The notes under the pieces were generated by a model. That model was not told where the DNA came from. It did no database searches and saw only the letters and a program-made list of their open reading frames with translations. A DNA stretch of 64,000 nt from Byssothecium circinans (lineage: Eukaryota > Ascomycota > Dothideomycetes > Pleosporales > Massarinaceae), in assembly GCA_010015675.1 (NCBI GenBank), contig ML976987.1, positions 100,736 to 164,735 on the forward strand, given 5' to 3'. Positions 32,892 to 45,200 of this stretch are shown here, piece by piece. Position numbers and translations under genes: made by a program. Each line of letters opens with the position of its first letter. Position 1 is the stretch's first letter.

Positions 32892-34640
32892 ATGACAAGC
32901 CTCACCACTTCCTGTCTCTATACGTATACAAACGTGCCCTTAGGAGAAAATAGGGATTGCACCAGGCTGCTCACGTTACATTCGGGAGAATTTGACGATA
33001 CACTGTGTTGCAGCCTTCGAGCCGCGGATATCCACCATGACAAGGATTACGAGGCGGTATCTTATACCTGGGGAGATACCCAGGACACCTCTTTAATTCT
33101 TCTAAACGACAAAAATTTCCAGGCCACTAAGAGTCTTATTGTGGTACTTAGGCACCTCCGTTTGCCTAACAAGGATCGCGTTCTTTGGGTCGATGCAATA
33201 TGTATCAATCAAGTCGACGACAACGAGAAGAGCCGGCAAGTGCAGCGAATGGGCCAGATTTATGCGAATGCCCGGGTGGTTCTAATATGGCTCGGGGAGG
33301 CGGTTTAAACTGATGGTATGAACCAAGGGGTGGACGATCCAACTACCGAAGCTAAAGACTTCATCAGAAGGCTTGCTGGGCTTTCCAACGCAGGAAGTTT
33401 GGCATGGGATAGCGTCGTGTCGCATCCTGAACAGGTGCTCGCGTCTTACGTCGGATGTGTCGGTCGGTTCTTGCAAAGCGCATGGTTCTACCGTCTATGG
33501 GTGATCCAAGAGCTGGCACTTGCGGAAGAGGTCCTTGTCATTCGAGGCAGGATATCCATTTCCTGGGACGAACTTTCCCGAGCCATGGAAAACGTGCAAG
33601 CTATGCCGTATCCTTCTCACGGCCTCAAAATTTTGGCCAGGCACTACAAGAACAAGCTTGCGATTGCTAAGTTCTGCCGGGATATACGACACGATATGCC
33701 AGTCTGGATATTATTCGAAGCTGCAAATCTTGCAGATCGTGTCGCCGCCCTTTTACTTTTTACGAATGAATTGAGGGCGACCAATCCTAGAGATAACCTA
33801 TACGCACTTCTAGGCCTCATTGGAAATCAAGACGATATCACTGTTAAACCGAGTTTAGCTCCTAACTACCAGTTATCAGTGGAAGTCGTCCTGAAAAACC
33901 TCGCTATATACCTTCTACGCACAAGGAGGAACCTGGACATTCTTTATGGTGTGTCGTGGACAAACGATTCTCTCCGTGAGAAGTTACCATCCTGGGTGCC
34001 TTTATGGGACGGCTCTCGAGGCCGGCACTTGCGCCGATATTTCGATCCAATCTACACTTTGACGCACGGTCCGCCAAATCCAGCTGAATTCTCTCTCTCC
34101 GTTGACCAAGACGTCCTTCACGTCAAAGTCTATGCGATCGGCCAGATAGAATCTATCAGTATTAATTCATCTAACCCCGAAGACTTAACAACTTCGGGTA
34201 AGATCTCTCACGCAAGGTCTCTGTTTAAGTCATGGGAGAAAACTTGTATGCTAAAGTCAATAAAGATGCGGGGTTTCACGTTGGATAATATCATGCCAGT
34301 GTGGCTTGAGACGCTTTTCCATTGGAATAAGAATGGAGACAATGCAATCGAACACGCGCTCTACCTAATTCTTATGGGTCATTCAAGCTCAACTCCCCCG
34401 GATTCATTAGATGATGGTATGGACGGTGTTCTGGGCATATTCTGCGGACTAGAGTTAAGTCGACTAAATGGATTAGCGCCTTTTATGACCAATAATGGTT
34501 ATATTGGGCTACCAGACCACCGGATCGAACTCATGAGCGGCGACTGGGTTTGTTCTTTTCAGGGATGCACGATTCCATTCATCTTGCGCGAGGCAGATAT
34601 CAGCGGTCGCTTCATCCTATTGGGGCCATGCTACATGTAG
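32892..34640 (+). pseudogene. HET domain protein with one in-frame TAA
   Basis: The frame from the ATG at 32892 (MTSLTTSC) to the TAG at 34640 is 583 codons and contains one stop, TAA at 33306-33308 (codon 139). HET-domain landmarks are on both sides of it: YEAVSYTWGD, LWVDAICINQ and VLIWLGEA before, WFYRLWVIQELALA and NPRDNLYALLGL after. The TAA fits CAA to TAA. The rest of the gene has balanced codon use and no other lesion. The end GPCYM may be slightly short: HET proteins often continue GxCYV-G-M-GE. Alternatives are a rare intron over the stop, though no good short GT-AG pair is evident, or a strain-specific null allele of a functional het gene. Confidence 0.8.
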
Positions 34641-34783
34641 ACGCACATGTATCATAACGATACTAATTAGCCTATAGTACCTCCATCACTCGAGCGTGAG
34701 AACTAGATTTCAATAGTTTAATAGAGGTAATATAAATGATGTTAATTGCAGTGATTCACAAGTCACTTAATGTGAAGCTTTAG

Positions 34784-35440
34784 TATGCGGCACACTGGGC
34801 CTTGGAACACCTCCCGAATTTATCTCAAGTGATAGAGATGAGAAAGAGGGTAATCGGGGAGGAGCATCCTTCCACGCTGGCCAGCATGGCCAACCTGGCG
34901 TCTACGTACCGGAATCAGGGCCGGTGGAAGGAGGCGGGAGAGCTAGAGGTGCAGGTGATGGAGACAAGTGTGAGGGTGCTCGGAGAGGAGCATCCCGACA
35001 CGCTGACCAGCATGAATAACCTATCGTCAACGTACAAGGATCAAGGACGGTGGAAGGAGGCCGAAGGACTAGAGGTGCAAGTGATGGAGACGAGAAATAG
35101 GGTGCTTGGGTCAGAGCATCCTTCCATGCTGACCAGTATCGCCAACCTAGCGTCGACGCTTTGGAATCAGGGGCGGTGGAAGGAGGCCGAAGAACTAGAC
35201 GTGCAAGTGATGGAGACGAGAAAGAGGGTGCTTGGGGACGAGCATCCAGACACGCTGACCAGCATGAACAACCTCGCATTTACGTTAAAGGGCTAAGGCT
35301 GCAACGGCGAGGCTATTTCACTCATGGAAAAATGCTTCCAGCTTCGAAAACGCGTCCTTGGCCCTCAACACCCGTGGACAACATCATCGTTAAAAACTTT
35401 AAAGGAATGGCAGGTGGATAACAAGGAAATAAGCGTATAA
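34784..35440 (+). pseudogene. TPR-repeat fragment (kinesin light chain-like), 5' truncated
   Basis: Four to five tetratricopeptide units of 42 residues, each with a RVLG-EHP-TL-SM-NLA pattern and GRWKEAEEL, typical of the C-terminal sensor of fungal NB-ARC/NACHT-TPR proteins. The frame is stopped upstream by TAG at 34781 and internally by TAA at 35294-35296; after it the frame continues (ISLMEKCFQLRKRVLG, then HPWTTSSLKTLKEW) to TAA at 35438-35440. No ATG, PNP, NACHT or NB-ARC part remains. Both stops fit CAG/CAA mutation. The near-identical repeats suggest it was once a variable recognition domain. Confidence 0.8.
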
Positions 35441-35519
35441 AAGGATTCGATTTGCATGCTATATGAGTTCTTGTTTAAAGCGGCAGGCTAGGGCTTGTGC
35501 AAATGCGGAATAGTTAAGC

Positions 35520-35625
35520 AGCCACGGCTAGCTCATAAGTGATATCTAATAGTAATCTAAGTAGTTGGTACTTATAGTTGCCACCGCTAGCAGGGAGGAC
35601 GGCCGACCCGCACCGGCACAGACCT
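35520..35625 (+). repeat. dispersed GC-rich repeat, copy 3
   Basis: CCACCGCTAGCAGGGAGGAC followed by GGCCGACCCGCACCGGC. Same orientation as copy 2, and 80 bp after the TPR fragment. Confidence 0.65.
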
Positions 35626-35789
35626 TGTCTGGGGGGCGTTGAAGTTGTGTTGGTGTAGAGGAGGAAGAGGTTAAGATAGACCTTAGATATTGCCACTTCT
35701 AGTGTAGACTAAGGTTCACTTAGCAAGTCTAATCATGTAATCAATTACCAGGTCTCTACACTAGAAACAAGCGCTGAGCCATTTAGTTC

Positions 35790-38230
35790 TCACCACTGCT
35801 CCGAATCTCAGGCCGGATTTAGTATTATTACGAGTGGCTTGCATGCTCGCACAGCCACAGATTCCTTACAATACGATACTAGCGGGTGCATGAGGTAAGA
35901 TGCGGGGCCAACTCTCATTAGGCTAGATTAGTAGCTCGCTCCCGCTAGAAGTACTAATCAAGAAGGTGTCGCTGCATGAAATTGCGCCCTGCATCGCGCA
36001 TAGGGCTAGTAATGACTTGCTGACCTATAAGAGAGGTTCTACGTCTTAGATAAGGTCATTTTATAAAAATTTAGAGTAATAAAGACTTAAGCTTAGTACT
36101 ATAGGAAAAGGAGTCTATTATACTAGAAAGGGAGGCGTTATATAAAGCAGGCTTTCAGATAATAACATAAACGTAATTTTTTTAGAGGAGTAGATTATAG
36201 ATATTAAGAATTAGCTATAACGTAAAGCACTATTGAGACGGCTACACTATTAAGATAGCCACTTTTTCTTAGTAATACTAATACTACACTTATCACGAAA
36301 TGCCTTAACCAACAAACGCGTTACTTATTTAACAAGAAGGTAGGATTAAGCTTACCCTTCAAGCTTACCATTTAGGCTAATTCAAAAGCCTCTAACGCAC
36401 TACTAAGGCTTTTAACGTTTGTTATTAGAGCCTCTCTAACTGTATTAACAGAATCACCTTTTAACTAAATACAGTTCTAAACCATTCAAAACTGTCCCCG
36501 ACCGAAGAGGACACGCTTGTCTGATATATCCTTAACCTTGATTCGCGAGGATTTGCGCCTATACTAGGCGAAGTGTCAGATATAGCGAATAAACTACTAC
36601 GCGAGTGGGGTGGTAAGCTAGTAGGCCTTAACTAGGCTAAATAGTTTATAAACTATTTAGAACTATTATAAATAGCCTAGAACTATTTAAAGGACTATTA
36701 GAGAGTATTATAAGAAGATCTAGAGGTAATTACTAGGTAGTTTAAACTTATAGAGGATACTAAAGCTAAGTATAGTATACATGATAATAATATATACAAC
36801 TTTAATAAGACTAGCTTTTAGATAGGTATTATTAGCTCTATGAAAGTGGTTACTAGCTTAGAGAAGCAAGCAAGGCCTACAATAGTTTAGCCAGGCGATA
36901 AAGAGTAGGTGATAGATATCTAGAGTATATATTTAAATAGTATATTTACTCTACTATTTATTATATATAAAGGACGCGTCTATATCTCTTTGTAGTACTA
37001 GAAAGCTAATATACTACGCAATTAGAAGCTCTTAGTCTTAGAGAATAGATAGATAACTAATAAGCTTAGTCTCGCATAGTTAAAGCACTTTAACGCGTAT
37101 ATAAAGGCGAGAACTGTTAGCGTCTATTAGTTGCTAATTTTGGATAGCCACAAAAGCTACCTAAATTAAGATTTTAAGGATTATTATTAAGATAATAAGA
37201 TCCTTACACTCTATATACTACTATACTTGTCATATATCCTCCAGCCGCTTGATGTGGTGTTATTCTCGCCGCTTAAGCGTAAGTACTCTAAGATTGTTTA
37301 GGGCTTAGCGCAATAGCGCGTCTTTTATATTAATAAGGAAGTGTTCCTACCAGCCTTTAAAGACGCGTTTTTAGGCGTATTTATAGTTTAGAACTATTAA
37401 AAGGCCTTTAAGGCAATAGGGCTAGTCCCTCTAAATGCGCAGGTGGTGCTTAATTATCTTAATATACATATACGTACCCTACTAGGACCCCTACTACTAG
37501 AGACGCCGTAGCAATTAAGAATACTAAGTAATACACGCAAATTTAGCTTATAGTTAAAGCTAGTACGTGATTCTATTACTTAGTCACTATAGATAGCTTA
37601 GGGTAGGCTTTTATAGCTTATTAAAGGCGCTAAGTTAATGCTGCATAGTAGCGCGCTAATAAAGGCGCGCATTAAAGAGCTTAAATAGTAACTTGTAGTA
37701 GTAACTAAGCAAAAAACACACAAGTGTAAGTATCTTTAGAAGGGTAGCACTATAGAGTATAGTCCTATAGTAGACTAGAATAGTTCTAAACTATTAGGAA
37801 CTATTTAGAACTATAAGAGGGTAAGGGTAGAGAGTAAATATAAAGTATAATAACTAGGTATTCGCTACTACGGTAACTGCGGTAAGGCTAGGCATAACGC
37901 GAGAATATATTAAGTAGATAAAGAGGGTTCTTCTAAGTTAGAGGCTAGTACTTAGTTTATTATATTAAGTAGTAATACAGACAATAATAATAATAAAGTT
38001 AAGTAAGTTAGTGTTGCTAAGGAAAAGTAGCTGTCTTAATAGTATAGCCATCTTAATAGTATAGCTATCTTAATAGTATAGCTATCTTAATAGTGCTTTA
38101 TATTAGAGCATTATTTCTACTAAAATATAATAATATTTATTATACGCATAGCCTCTCCTATTACTAAAAGTTAAAGTACCCCTTATTTTTCTTAGTATAT
38201 AGTATTTCTTACTAAGTAGTAAGGGATATT
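35790..38230 (-). repeat. right arm of long inverted repeat, split by a Fot1 insertion
   Basis: 38230-38104 plus 36217-35790 read on the minus strand align with 26921-27480 on the plus strand. The Fot1 element 36220-38103 lies exactly in the alignment gap and has TA on both sides, so it inserted into this arm after the repeat was in place. Confidence 0.6.
36220..38103 (+). mobile_element. Fot1/Pogo transposon A, RIP-degraded, 1,884 bp
   Basis: TA on both sides (36218-36219, 38104-38105); ends ACGTAAAGCACTATT and its RIP-altered inverse ATATAAAGCACTATT. With TAG read as former CAG, the plus-strand frame shows the CENP-B-type helix-turn-helix (about 36505-36660), D1 near 36795 (FNKTGF-like), D2 near 37140 (LDSHKSYLN-like) and D3 near 37235 (LQPLDVVLFSPLK). 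There are dozens of stops, so it is long dead. The right end contains four tandem 17-bp repeats. Confidence 0.8.
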
Positions 38231-38541
38231 ATTATAGAGCTTCTACTAAAGCTTTAAGAGTTCTTCCTTAGTTACTAGAGGAATAAGCTATAGGGTCTTA
38301 AAGTAGCTATCCCTAGGGATAGAGATAGCTAAAGGATTCTTTATATTAAAAGGGGAAGCTATAGTATAGATAAAAAAGGAAAGAAGATAGGTAAGAGCTT
38401 AAATTTATACCTAGTATGTAACCTTAACTAAGTAAGCATATAAAAAGCATAGCTAGCATATAAAAAGCATAGTAAGTATATAAAAAGCATATGCATAAAG
38501 GATTCATCCTATATAAAATAAGTAGATATTAGTAATAACTA
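38104..38541. other. AT-rich spacer between Fot1 A and the gypsy element
   Basis: Holds the tip of the right inverted-repeat arm (38104-38230). A short tandem TATAAAAAGCATAG repeat lies at 38440-38490. No gene. Confidence 0.5.
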
Positions 38542-38973
38542 TGTTATAAACAGAAAAGATATAGGGTATCTAGAGCTAGACAATGCAGCGCAAGAAGTGT
38601 TAAGCCTAAGGAACAGCGATACAATAATGCGTGGGGCAGGTTTACGTTAGCAGGTTAGGTAACGTGCTTAGTATGCTACGTGCTAAGAGGACGTAGCAGA
38701 CGTAGTAGGACATAGTAAAGGAATAGAATAAGTAATATAAAGACTAGATAGATTTCCTTTATCTTTTAGATTCTAATTCTTTATAGTTAACTCTCTATAG
38801 TTTATCTCTTACCTAGATTGATACTTAGTTATTCTATAGTTTATTATAGAATTAGTTACTTTAGTATATTTACCTCTTAAACTACTAAAGCCTACTACTT
38901 AATGTATATACCTTACACTAACTAACCTCCCCTAACATAGATTAGGATCTAGTAAGTATACCCCTTAGTAACA
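38542..38973 (+). repeat. left LTR of outer gypsy
   Basis: 432 bp, pairs with 52919-53350 over its full length. Confidence 0.9.
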
Positions 38974-39059
38974 CTTTAACTACCTACAGGTTTAAGAACC
39001 TAAACGTATGATATAGCAGCTCCTGCTACCATACGTGCTGCTAGTAGTAGTATCGGTAC

Positions 39060-40960
39060 ACCTACTTTAAGTCTAGTATTAGTGATAGCTAATTAGGCTA
39101 ACCAGATACAGCAATAGGCTAAATAGATTGATAGGTTAATGCAGGCAATTGCTTAACTCTAGGCTAAGGATACTGTACCCTATAGAAAGATCGCAGCGCT
39201 AGAGAAGTATAATAAAGGATAAGATAGCTTAAAGCTATTCCTTACTAATATAGATTTGTACTATTAGTTTAACTCTATAATAGGGGACTAAGATAAGATC
39301 CTCGCGGCTAGTATACACCTAAAGGATAGGGCAGCTACTTAGATATAACTCTTTATAGATAACTATCTTATGAATAAGATAAAGTATTATAAAGACGACA
39401 CGAAGGCTATCTTTAAGAGCTAGACAGCGTTTAAAGAAGAGATTTAGAAGGTGTTTAGTAAACTTAACAAGGAGACCTAGGTAGAGTAAAAGATATCTTA
39501 GATCTAGCAAGAGAAGTTAGTCATAAAGTATGTAATAGAGTTTAAGTAGCTATAGTTAAAGATTAATTAGGATAATACGCTATTACGCATAGCCTTCTAT
39601 AACGGCCTAAAGGAGTTAGTCAAGGATAGGATAATCTATTATAATAAGCCAGAAAATCTATAGGATATGATTGACCTAGCTACCTAAATTAATAACTACC
39701 TCTACAAATAAGCACTATAAAAGAAATAATAGGATATAATAATTATTCCTAACTCTAGAAGATATAGAAAACTAAAGATACTATAATATAACCGCGATAG
39801 CGATGTAGTGATAACAGACAAAATCTAATAAAAAAAGTAATTTAATAAGGGTAAGGAAAGGTAGCTAGACGGCCTAACCTATGAATAACGCTAAAAATAC
39901 TTTAAAAAGAAGGCATGCCTCTAATATAGTAAAGCAGGATACTTCCGTAGAGACTACCTAAAGAACTAAAGACAAGCTAGTAAGCTTAAGGTAATCAAGA
40001 TAGAAATAGTTAAGTTCAAGGTAATAGGGCCTAAGGAAGATGAACTAGAGGAGCCATAATAGTAGCCTACTCCTTGCCTACCTCTAGAGTAGGATTAGAT
40101 AATAGAATCATCTAACTATAATAATATAGAAACTATCTTAGCCTAAACGATAAGCTCTAATATTAAGTATAAAATAACCTACCCTTTAAACTAGATAGAC
40201 GACTATAAGGTCCTTTAATAGCTTAAAGACGATCTATGCTAGATATATAGAGATAATATATATAAAGGAGAAGTATACACCTAAGATACACTAGTGCGCA
40301 GGGGACATGCTAACGAAGCAGTAGCAGTAGTAATAAAGAAATAAGGCCCGCAGACTAAAGTATAGCAAATCAAGGTTAATAACAAACATAAAGAAGTTAA
40401 TTAGTATAACTGCATAAGGGAACACTATATTTCTTACTTATAGGAGAGGCAGAGCGTGTAATATACGTCTAGAAGAGCCTCTTACGCCCTTCTCCTAGAG
40501 AAAGATTATATAGAAGATAACTACTATATATACTACTTTAAGTATTAGCAATACTAATATAAATAACTAGGGTAGAGTAAGCACTATAATACGCACTACT
40601 AGATACACTAGCTAAGTAAGCACGTTGTAGGATACTAGCTAGCTAGTCGAATAGATGGTAAAATAGTAGTATACAAGAATAATATATGTTTATACTATTA
40701 CCCTATAGGATATCCTTGAGATAAAGGACATAAGGAGCTTAATTAGAACTAGTGTAATATACTACTAGAATATATATTCTATCTCCTCCTAAAGGAAGAG
40801 GCAGCATAGGCTAGGTATAGAGCTAGCTATAAGTTATTACTCCCTTTAGAGTACTTAGCAGACGTATATAAATACTATAAATTCCTAATACTTCCTAACA
40901 AAACTAAGGAAGACGCTTTTAAACAAAAACAAGCACTCGCACGACAAGTATAGCGGACGT
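39060..40960 (+). pseudogene. gag and start of pol, outer gypsy, RIP-degraded
   Basis: With TAG/TAA read as lost CAG/CAA codons, 39180-39700 gives a retroviral-type capsid (LKLFLTNIDLYY, KEELQKVF-like, AFYNGLKELVKDRI). Near 39893-39960 is a decayed CCHC zinc knuckle. The frame runs on to the nested insertion at 40999. Stops are too frequent for expression. Confidence 0.75.
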
Positions 40961-40999
40961 TGCTAGAAACGCAATACTAGCTACGAGGCTATCTAGAGT

Positions 41000-41493
41000 T
41001 ATTAAGGTCTAGGAGGCTTATTACTAGAGATAGCTTGAAGAGCTTTTAGGTGATAAGGGATGCTTAGGTTCTAGAGCTTAGTTGGTTCTCTTAAAGAGAT
41101 ATCAATTCATGATACACAGTAGTACTCTGATAGTATGTTATAATGTTTATCTAAAGGGCGTACACTTAGTAAACTTAGGTAAGCTTGCAATCATAAAGTA
41201 TAAGATACTGAATAGATTGTAATCCTAAGAAGAGGTTAAACATAATTTCTATAATATAGGAATTAAGCTCGTCTATATACTAGAGTGCTTAGTTGTGCTT
41301 AGTTGTACTTAGTTACTAAGTAGCACTAATTACTACTAATTACTGTAAGATGCTTACCATAGTTAGTACCGCTAAGGTTTACTAATTACTAAGCAGGTCA
41401 CATGACTCTTTCCTTACTTAGCTAGTTTATAAAGGCTGCCGCTGTGGTTCGTTGCGAACTACCTTAAATGCTTTAGTAAGGCAGATCATAATA
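41000..41493 (-). repeat. 3' LTR of nested gypsy
   Basis: 494 bp, matches 47893-48386 with C/T and G/A differences. Confidence 0.9.
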
Positions 41494-41579
41494 CTATCCC
41501 CCCTTCCTCTATAACTCATCTCTAAGTTAGGTGACTATTACCTAGCTTAGTTTATAACTAAGTTTTCCTTACATTATAA

Positions 41580-42160
41580 ATGTCATTAGCTACCTGCTCT
41601 TTAACTATGCCTAAACTACCTATCCTGTCTAGTACTGTTCATCACTACCGCCTCTATAAATTCATTAATTCCTTTAGAGAGACTATAGTTAAGAAGTGTT
41701 TAGCTTATAAAAAGTATAACTACGTATGTAAGGTTCACGTTTATTCTAGAAAGTGCAGTGAGTGCCTACGTTATAGCTAGCGTTGCAATGTTCGGGTATT
41801 AGAGTTAGAATTTAAGCGGTTGCTATCGTAGAAGGAGGAATTATGAATAAAGTTAAAAGAAACTCATGCTACGCAAGACGTTGCGATGAAGGCCTATAAG
41901 AAGGCGTTAGAGGAGCTACGCATCACGCGTGCTTATAAAAAAAGGTTACGTCTGTAGATAGATCTTCTAGATTATCATGCAGAAAAAGTAATTACTATAG
42001 AAGAGTAAGAAATTAAGGATATAGAAGCTAGTAAAGTCTTTAAGTCTTCTACTAAAGTCTCTATTAGCCCTACGCTAAGTCCTTAGACCTAGGGTGCCTT
42101 TAAAGGTCTTCCTACTAATTTTTAGGATGCTGCTATTAATAATAGCTAGCAAGTAATTAT
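41580..42160 (+). pseudogene. antisense ORF in the 3' region of nested gypsy
   Basis: On the strand opposite to gag-pol, between the chromodomain and the 3' LTR, an ATG at 41580 opens a frame with a cysteine cluster (KKCLAYKKYNYVC, KCSEC, then RCNVRV) and a lysine/glutamate-rich coiled-coil region. The first 66 residues are open; TAG/TAA codons follow but the same frame stays protein-like to about 42160. Similar proteins are, from memory, widely annotated as hypothetical in Dothideomycetes. I infer that the element carries an additional antisense gene, perhaps a zinc-binding protein. The outer gypsy has a counterpart at 52318-52715. Confidence 0.6.
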
Positions 42161-42219
42161 TAGCAGTTTATAAGGGTTGTTACTAGTTCTTACGTGTTTT
42201 TGCTCTTAGGGTAACTTTT

Positions 42220-45200
42220 CCACTTAACTAGGTACTTTTAGTCACCTTTTATTCCTTAGTAGTTTATTATCTTTTTAACTTTAAACTCATCATCTTCTTT
42301 AGTTTCATAATAGAATGTTTTTTGTAATAGCGTTTTAGGGTCTGCTAGTTCTAGTTTAGATACGTGAAACACTAGGTGTATCTTAGCTTCTTTAGGTAAC
42401 TAGAGTTAGTAGTTGATAGGGCTTATCCTAGCCTATATTAAAAATAGTCTAACCTTTACGTTATCTAGTCCTTTACTTAGTTATTTTATATAAAGATTTT
42501 TTATAAGTAGATATACTCTATCCCTCTCTTTTAGCTAAGATGCCATTTTTCATTTTGTGTTTATATATGAAATACTTTTATATTATACTATTTTAAGGCT
42601 AACCTATAACTATTAGTGTACGTTCTTTAAGTCCTCTATTATTATTAAAGCTGCCACTGCCTTCCCTCCTAGTAGTGTATGTTTAAAGAGATTTAGGTAC
42701 TTCTTATAGTTTGCGTAAAAGGGCGTCTGTCCCATAGATTCTGATATCTTATTATTGTACGCTAACTAAGCTATAGGTAGAAGGGAAACCTAATTATTCT
42801 ACTAGGCGTTACTATAAATTCATAGATATGTCTTTATTATATAATTCATTCTTTTAGTCTGTCTATCTGTCTATAGATGATATGCCGTAGATAGCTTGCG
42901 TTTTATTCTAATCGCAGCTATTAGCGTTTTCTAGTAGTTTGATGTAAAGAGCTTATCTCTATTACTAATAATTAACTTTGGCATGCTATAATATCTGATG
43001 AGTTAGTCCAAGATTACGTGTCTAAGTTATTCCGCGTTATAGTTGTTTCTAAATAGTATCATTTCCACGTATTTTATAAATCTATTAATGATTACTAAGA
43101 TGGCGTTATAGGTTATTCTAGTTATAAGGTCTTTTAATACTAGTAGACTTATTACGAAGTCTATAGAAATGTCCTCCTATAGTCTTCTTAGTAACTTAAT
43201 AGGTTGCATTTCTCTGTAGGATGCGTGTGTGCTATGCTTATTTTTCTAGCAGTCCGCATATTAGCTAATAAAGCGTGTAACTTTTTCTTTTATGCCCTTA
43301 AACTTATAATTCCTCTAAATTAGTTTAATAGTCCTTTAAATACTAGGGTGTCCGTGTATAAGATTATTATAATGTTATTATATAATTTCTTTCTATAGTT
43401 CCTTTAGTACTTTATTATTAATTTACAGGATGCCATTTAGCTATTAGGTTAGTCCTAAGGATCTATCCTTATTAGCTCACAATATTAGTGCTTTAACAGT
43501 CTCTTTTATTCCTATGATATCGCTTTGTTAGCTAAGGGCATCAGCTCGTCCGTTATCCTTGCTAGGTGTATACATAATCTTGAACTTATATTATCTAAGC
43601 AACTTAGACTATCTAACTTGTCTTCTGTTAAGTTATTTTATCGTTGTAAAGTAGAGTAGGTTCTTATAGTTAGTAAAGATAGTAAGTTCTAAGCAGCTCT
43701 CTACGTAAACTCTCTAATACTTTAGTAAATCTATAATTGCTATTAACTCCTTATTATATACGTCGTAACGTTCTTCTAGTCTAGAGAACTTTCTTAAGTA
43801 GTAGGCGATAAGATGCTATTAGCTATCTTTCATCTAACTAGCTACCACTCTAAGCGCGAGGTTAGATGCGTTTATTTCTATCCTTATTAGCTCTCTACTC
43901 CTAAATGCCACTAGTACTAGTAGGTTTATGTATTTCTTCTTTAAAGTCTTAAATGCTTTTTCTTATTCTTCTATTTATGTAAAGCGTACGTCTTTCCTAG
44001 TAAGTCCTACTAGGGGTAGTGTTATTAAGGCGTACTCTTTAATAAACCTTCTATTAAAGTTACAGAATCTAAGGAATTCCTACACTTCTTTAACTATTTT
44101 TAGTATTAGCTAATCTTGTACTACCTGTATTTTCTTTAGGCTTATTTTGACTCCCGTGGTGTTAACTACGAATCCTAGGAAGTTAAGTTCTCCCTTATAG
44201 AATTTGTACTTTTCTGGCTTAAAACGCAGATTTGTGGCGTCTAGGTATGAAAGTACCTACTTAACTTGTCCTACATGTTCTTTAACGTTTTTTAAGTAAA
44301 TAAGTATGTTATCTAAGTATATAATTATAAAGATATCTAGGTGTATTCGCAACACGTTATTAATTAACGCTTAAAAAGTCGCCGGGGCGTTAGTAAGACT
44401 AAAGGGCATTATAGTATACTTATAGTATCTATACTATATCCTAAACGCTGTCTTCTATTCTTTACCTTCCTTTATATAGATTAGATAGTATCTATCTTAT
44501 AGGTTAAGGGCTATAAATATCTTTGCACGCGCCAGTCAATCCTATAGTTCTCTAATGTTAGGTAACGGGTAATGATTCTTGACTATGATCTCGTTTAACT
44601 TTTAAAAATCTATATATAGTTATAGTAATCCGTCCTTCTTTAGGGCGAAGAGGACTAGGTATCCTACTAGTAACTTTAACTCCTTAATGTAGCCTTTTAC
44701 TATGCTCTTATTAATGTAGTCTTATAGAGCTTTTAGCTCTTTCTCTAATAGTTAATGTTAGAATATAAGAGTATATTTAATACTTATATTAATCTGCTCT
44801 TATTTCTATATATACTCCTTATTACCCAGTAGTTAAATACTATAGGTTAGTAATCTAGGCTATCCTAGACTACTACCACCTAGGCAGTTGACTATAGATC
44901 AGATGGAACCATCCTAGATCGATCAATCGATCAAGCAATCGATCAATCGACTGATCCAAAGGTCTAGCCAATATTGTGGCGTTATTGGTTCTTTATTAAA
45001 TAAAGAAACAATATTAAGCTAAGATATTTGCAGAAAAGTAAGAACGCTTGCAGCCTTTCTTTATACTATCTACCGCATACAGGCTAGTAGGAATAGGCTG
45101 AAGAAAGGTATAAGTAAGTGCTCTATCTTTGATCAAACTCTATACTACATACGATAGACGACATAATCTACTATCAATCTACTACTATTTTGACTATCTC

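Noticed and set aside
35514..35696. Minus-strand frame of 60 codons
   Set aside because: It lies on the dispersed GC-rich repeat, whose copies are not conserved as protein.
26921..38230. Starship-type giant element
   Set aside because: No DUF3435 tyrosine-recombinase captain gene is visible at either edge, and long inverted repeats are not the Starship plan.
43928..44113. Plus-strand frame of 61 codons
   Set aside because: Antisense shadow of the nested gypsy RNase H/reverse-transcriptase region.
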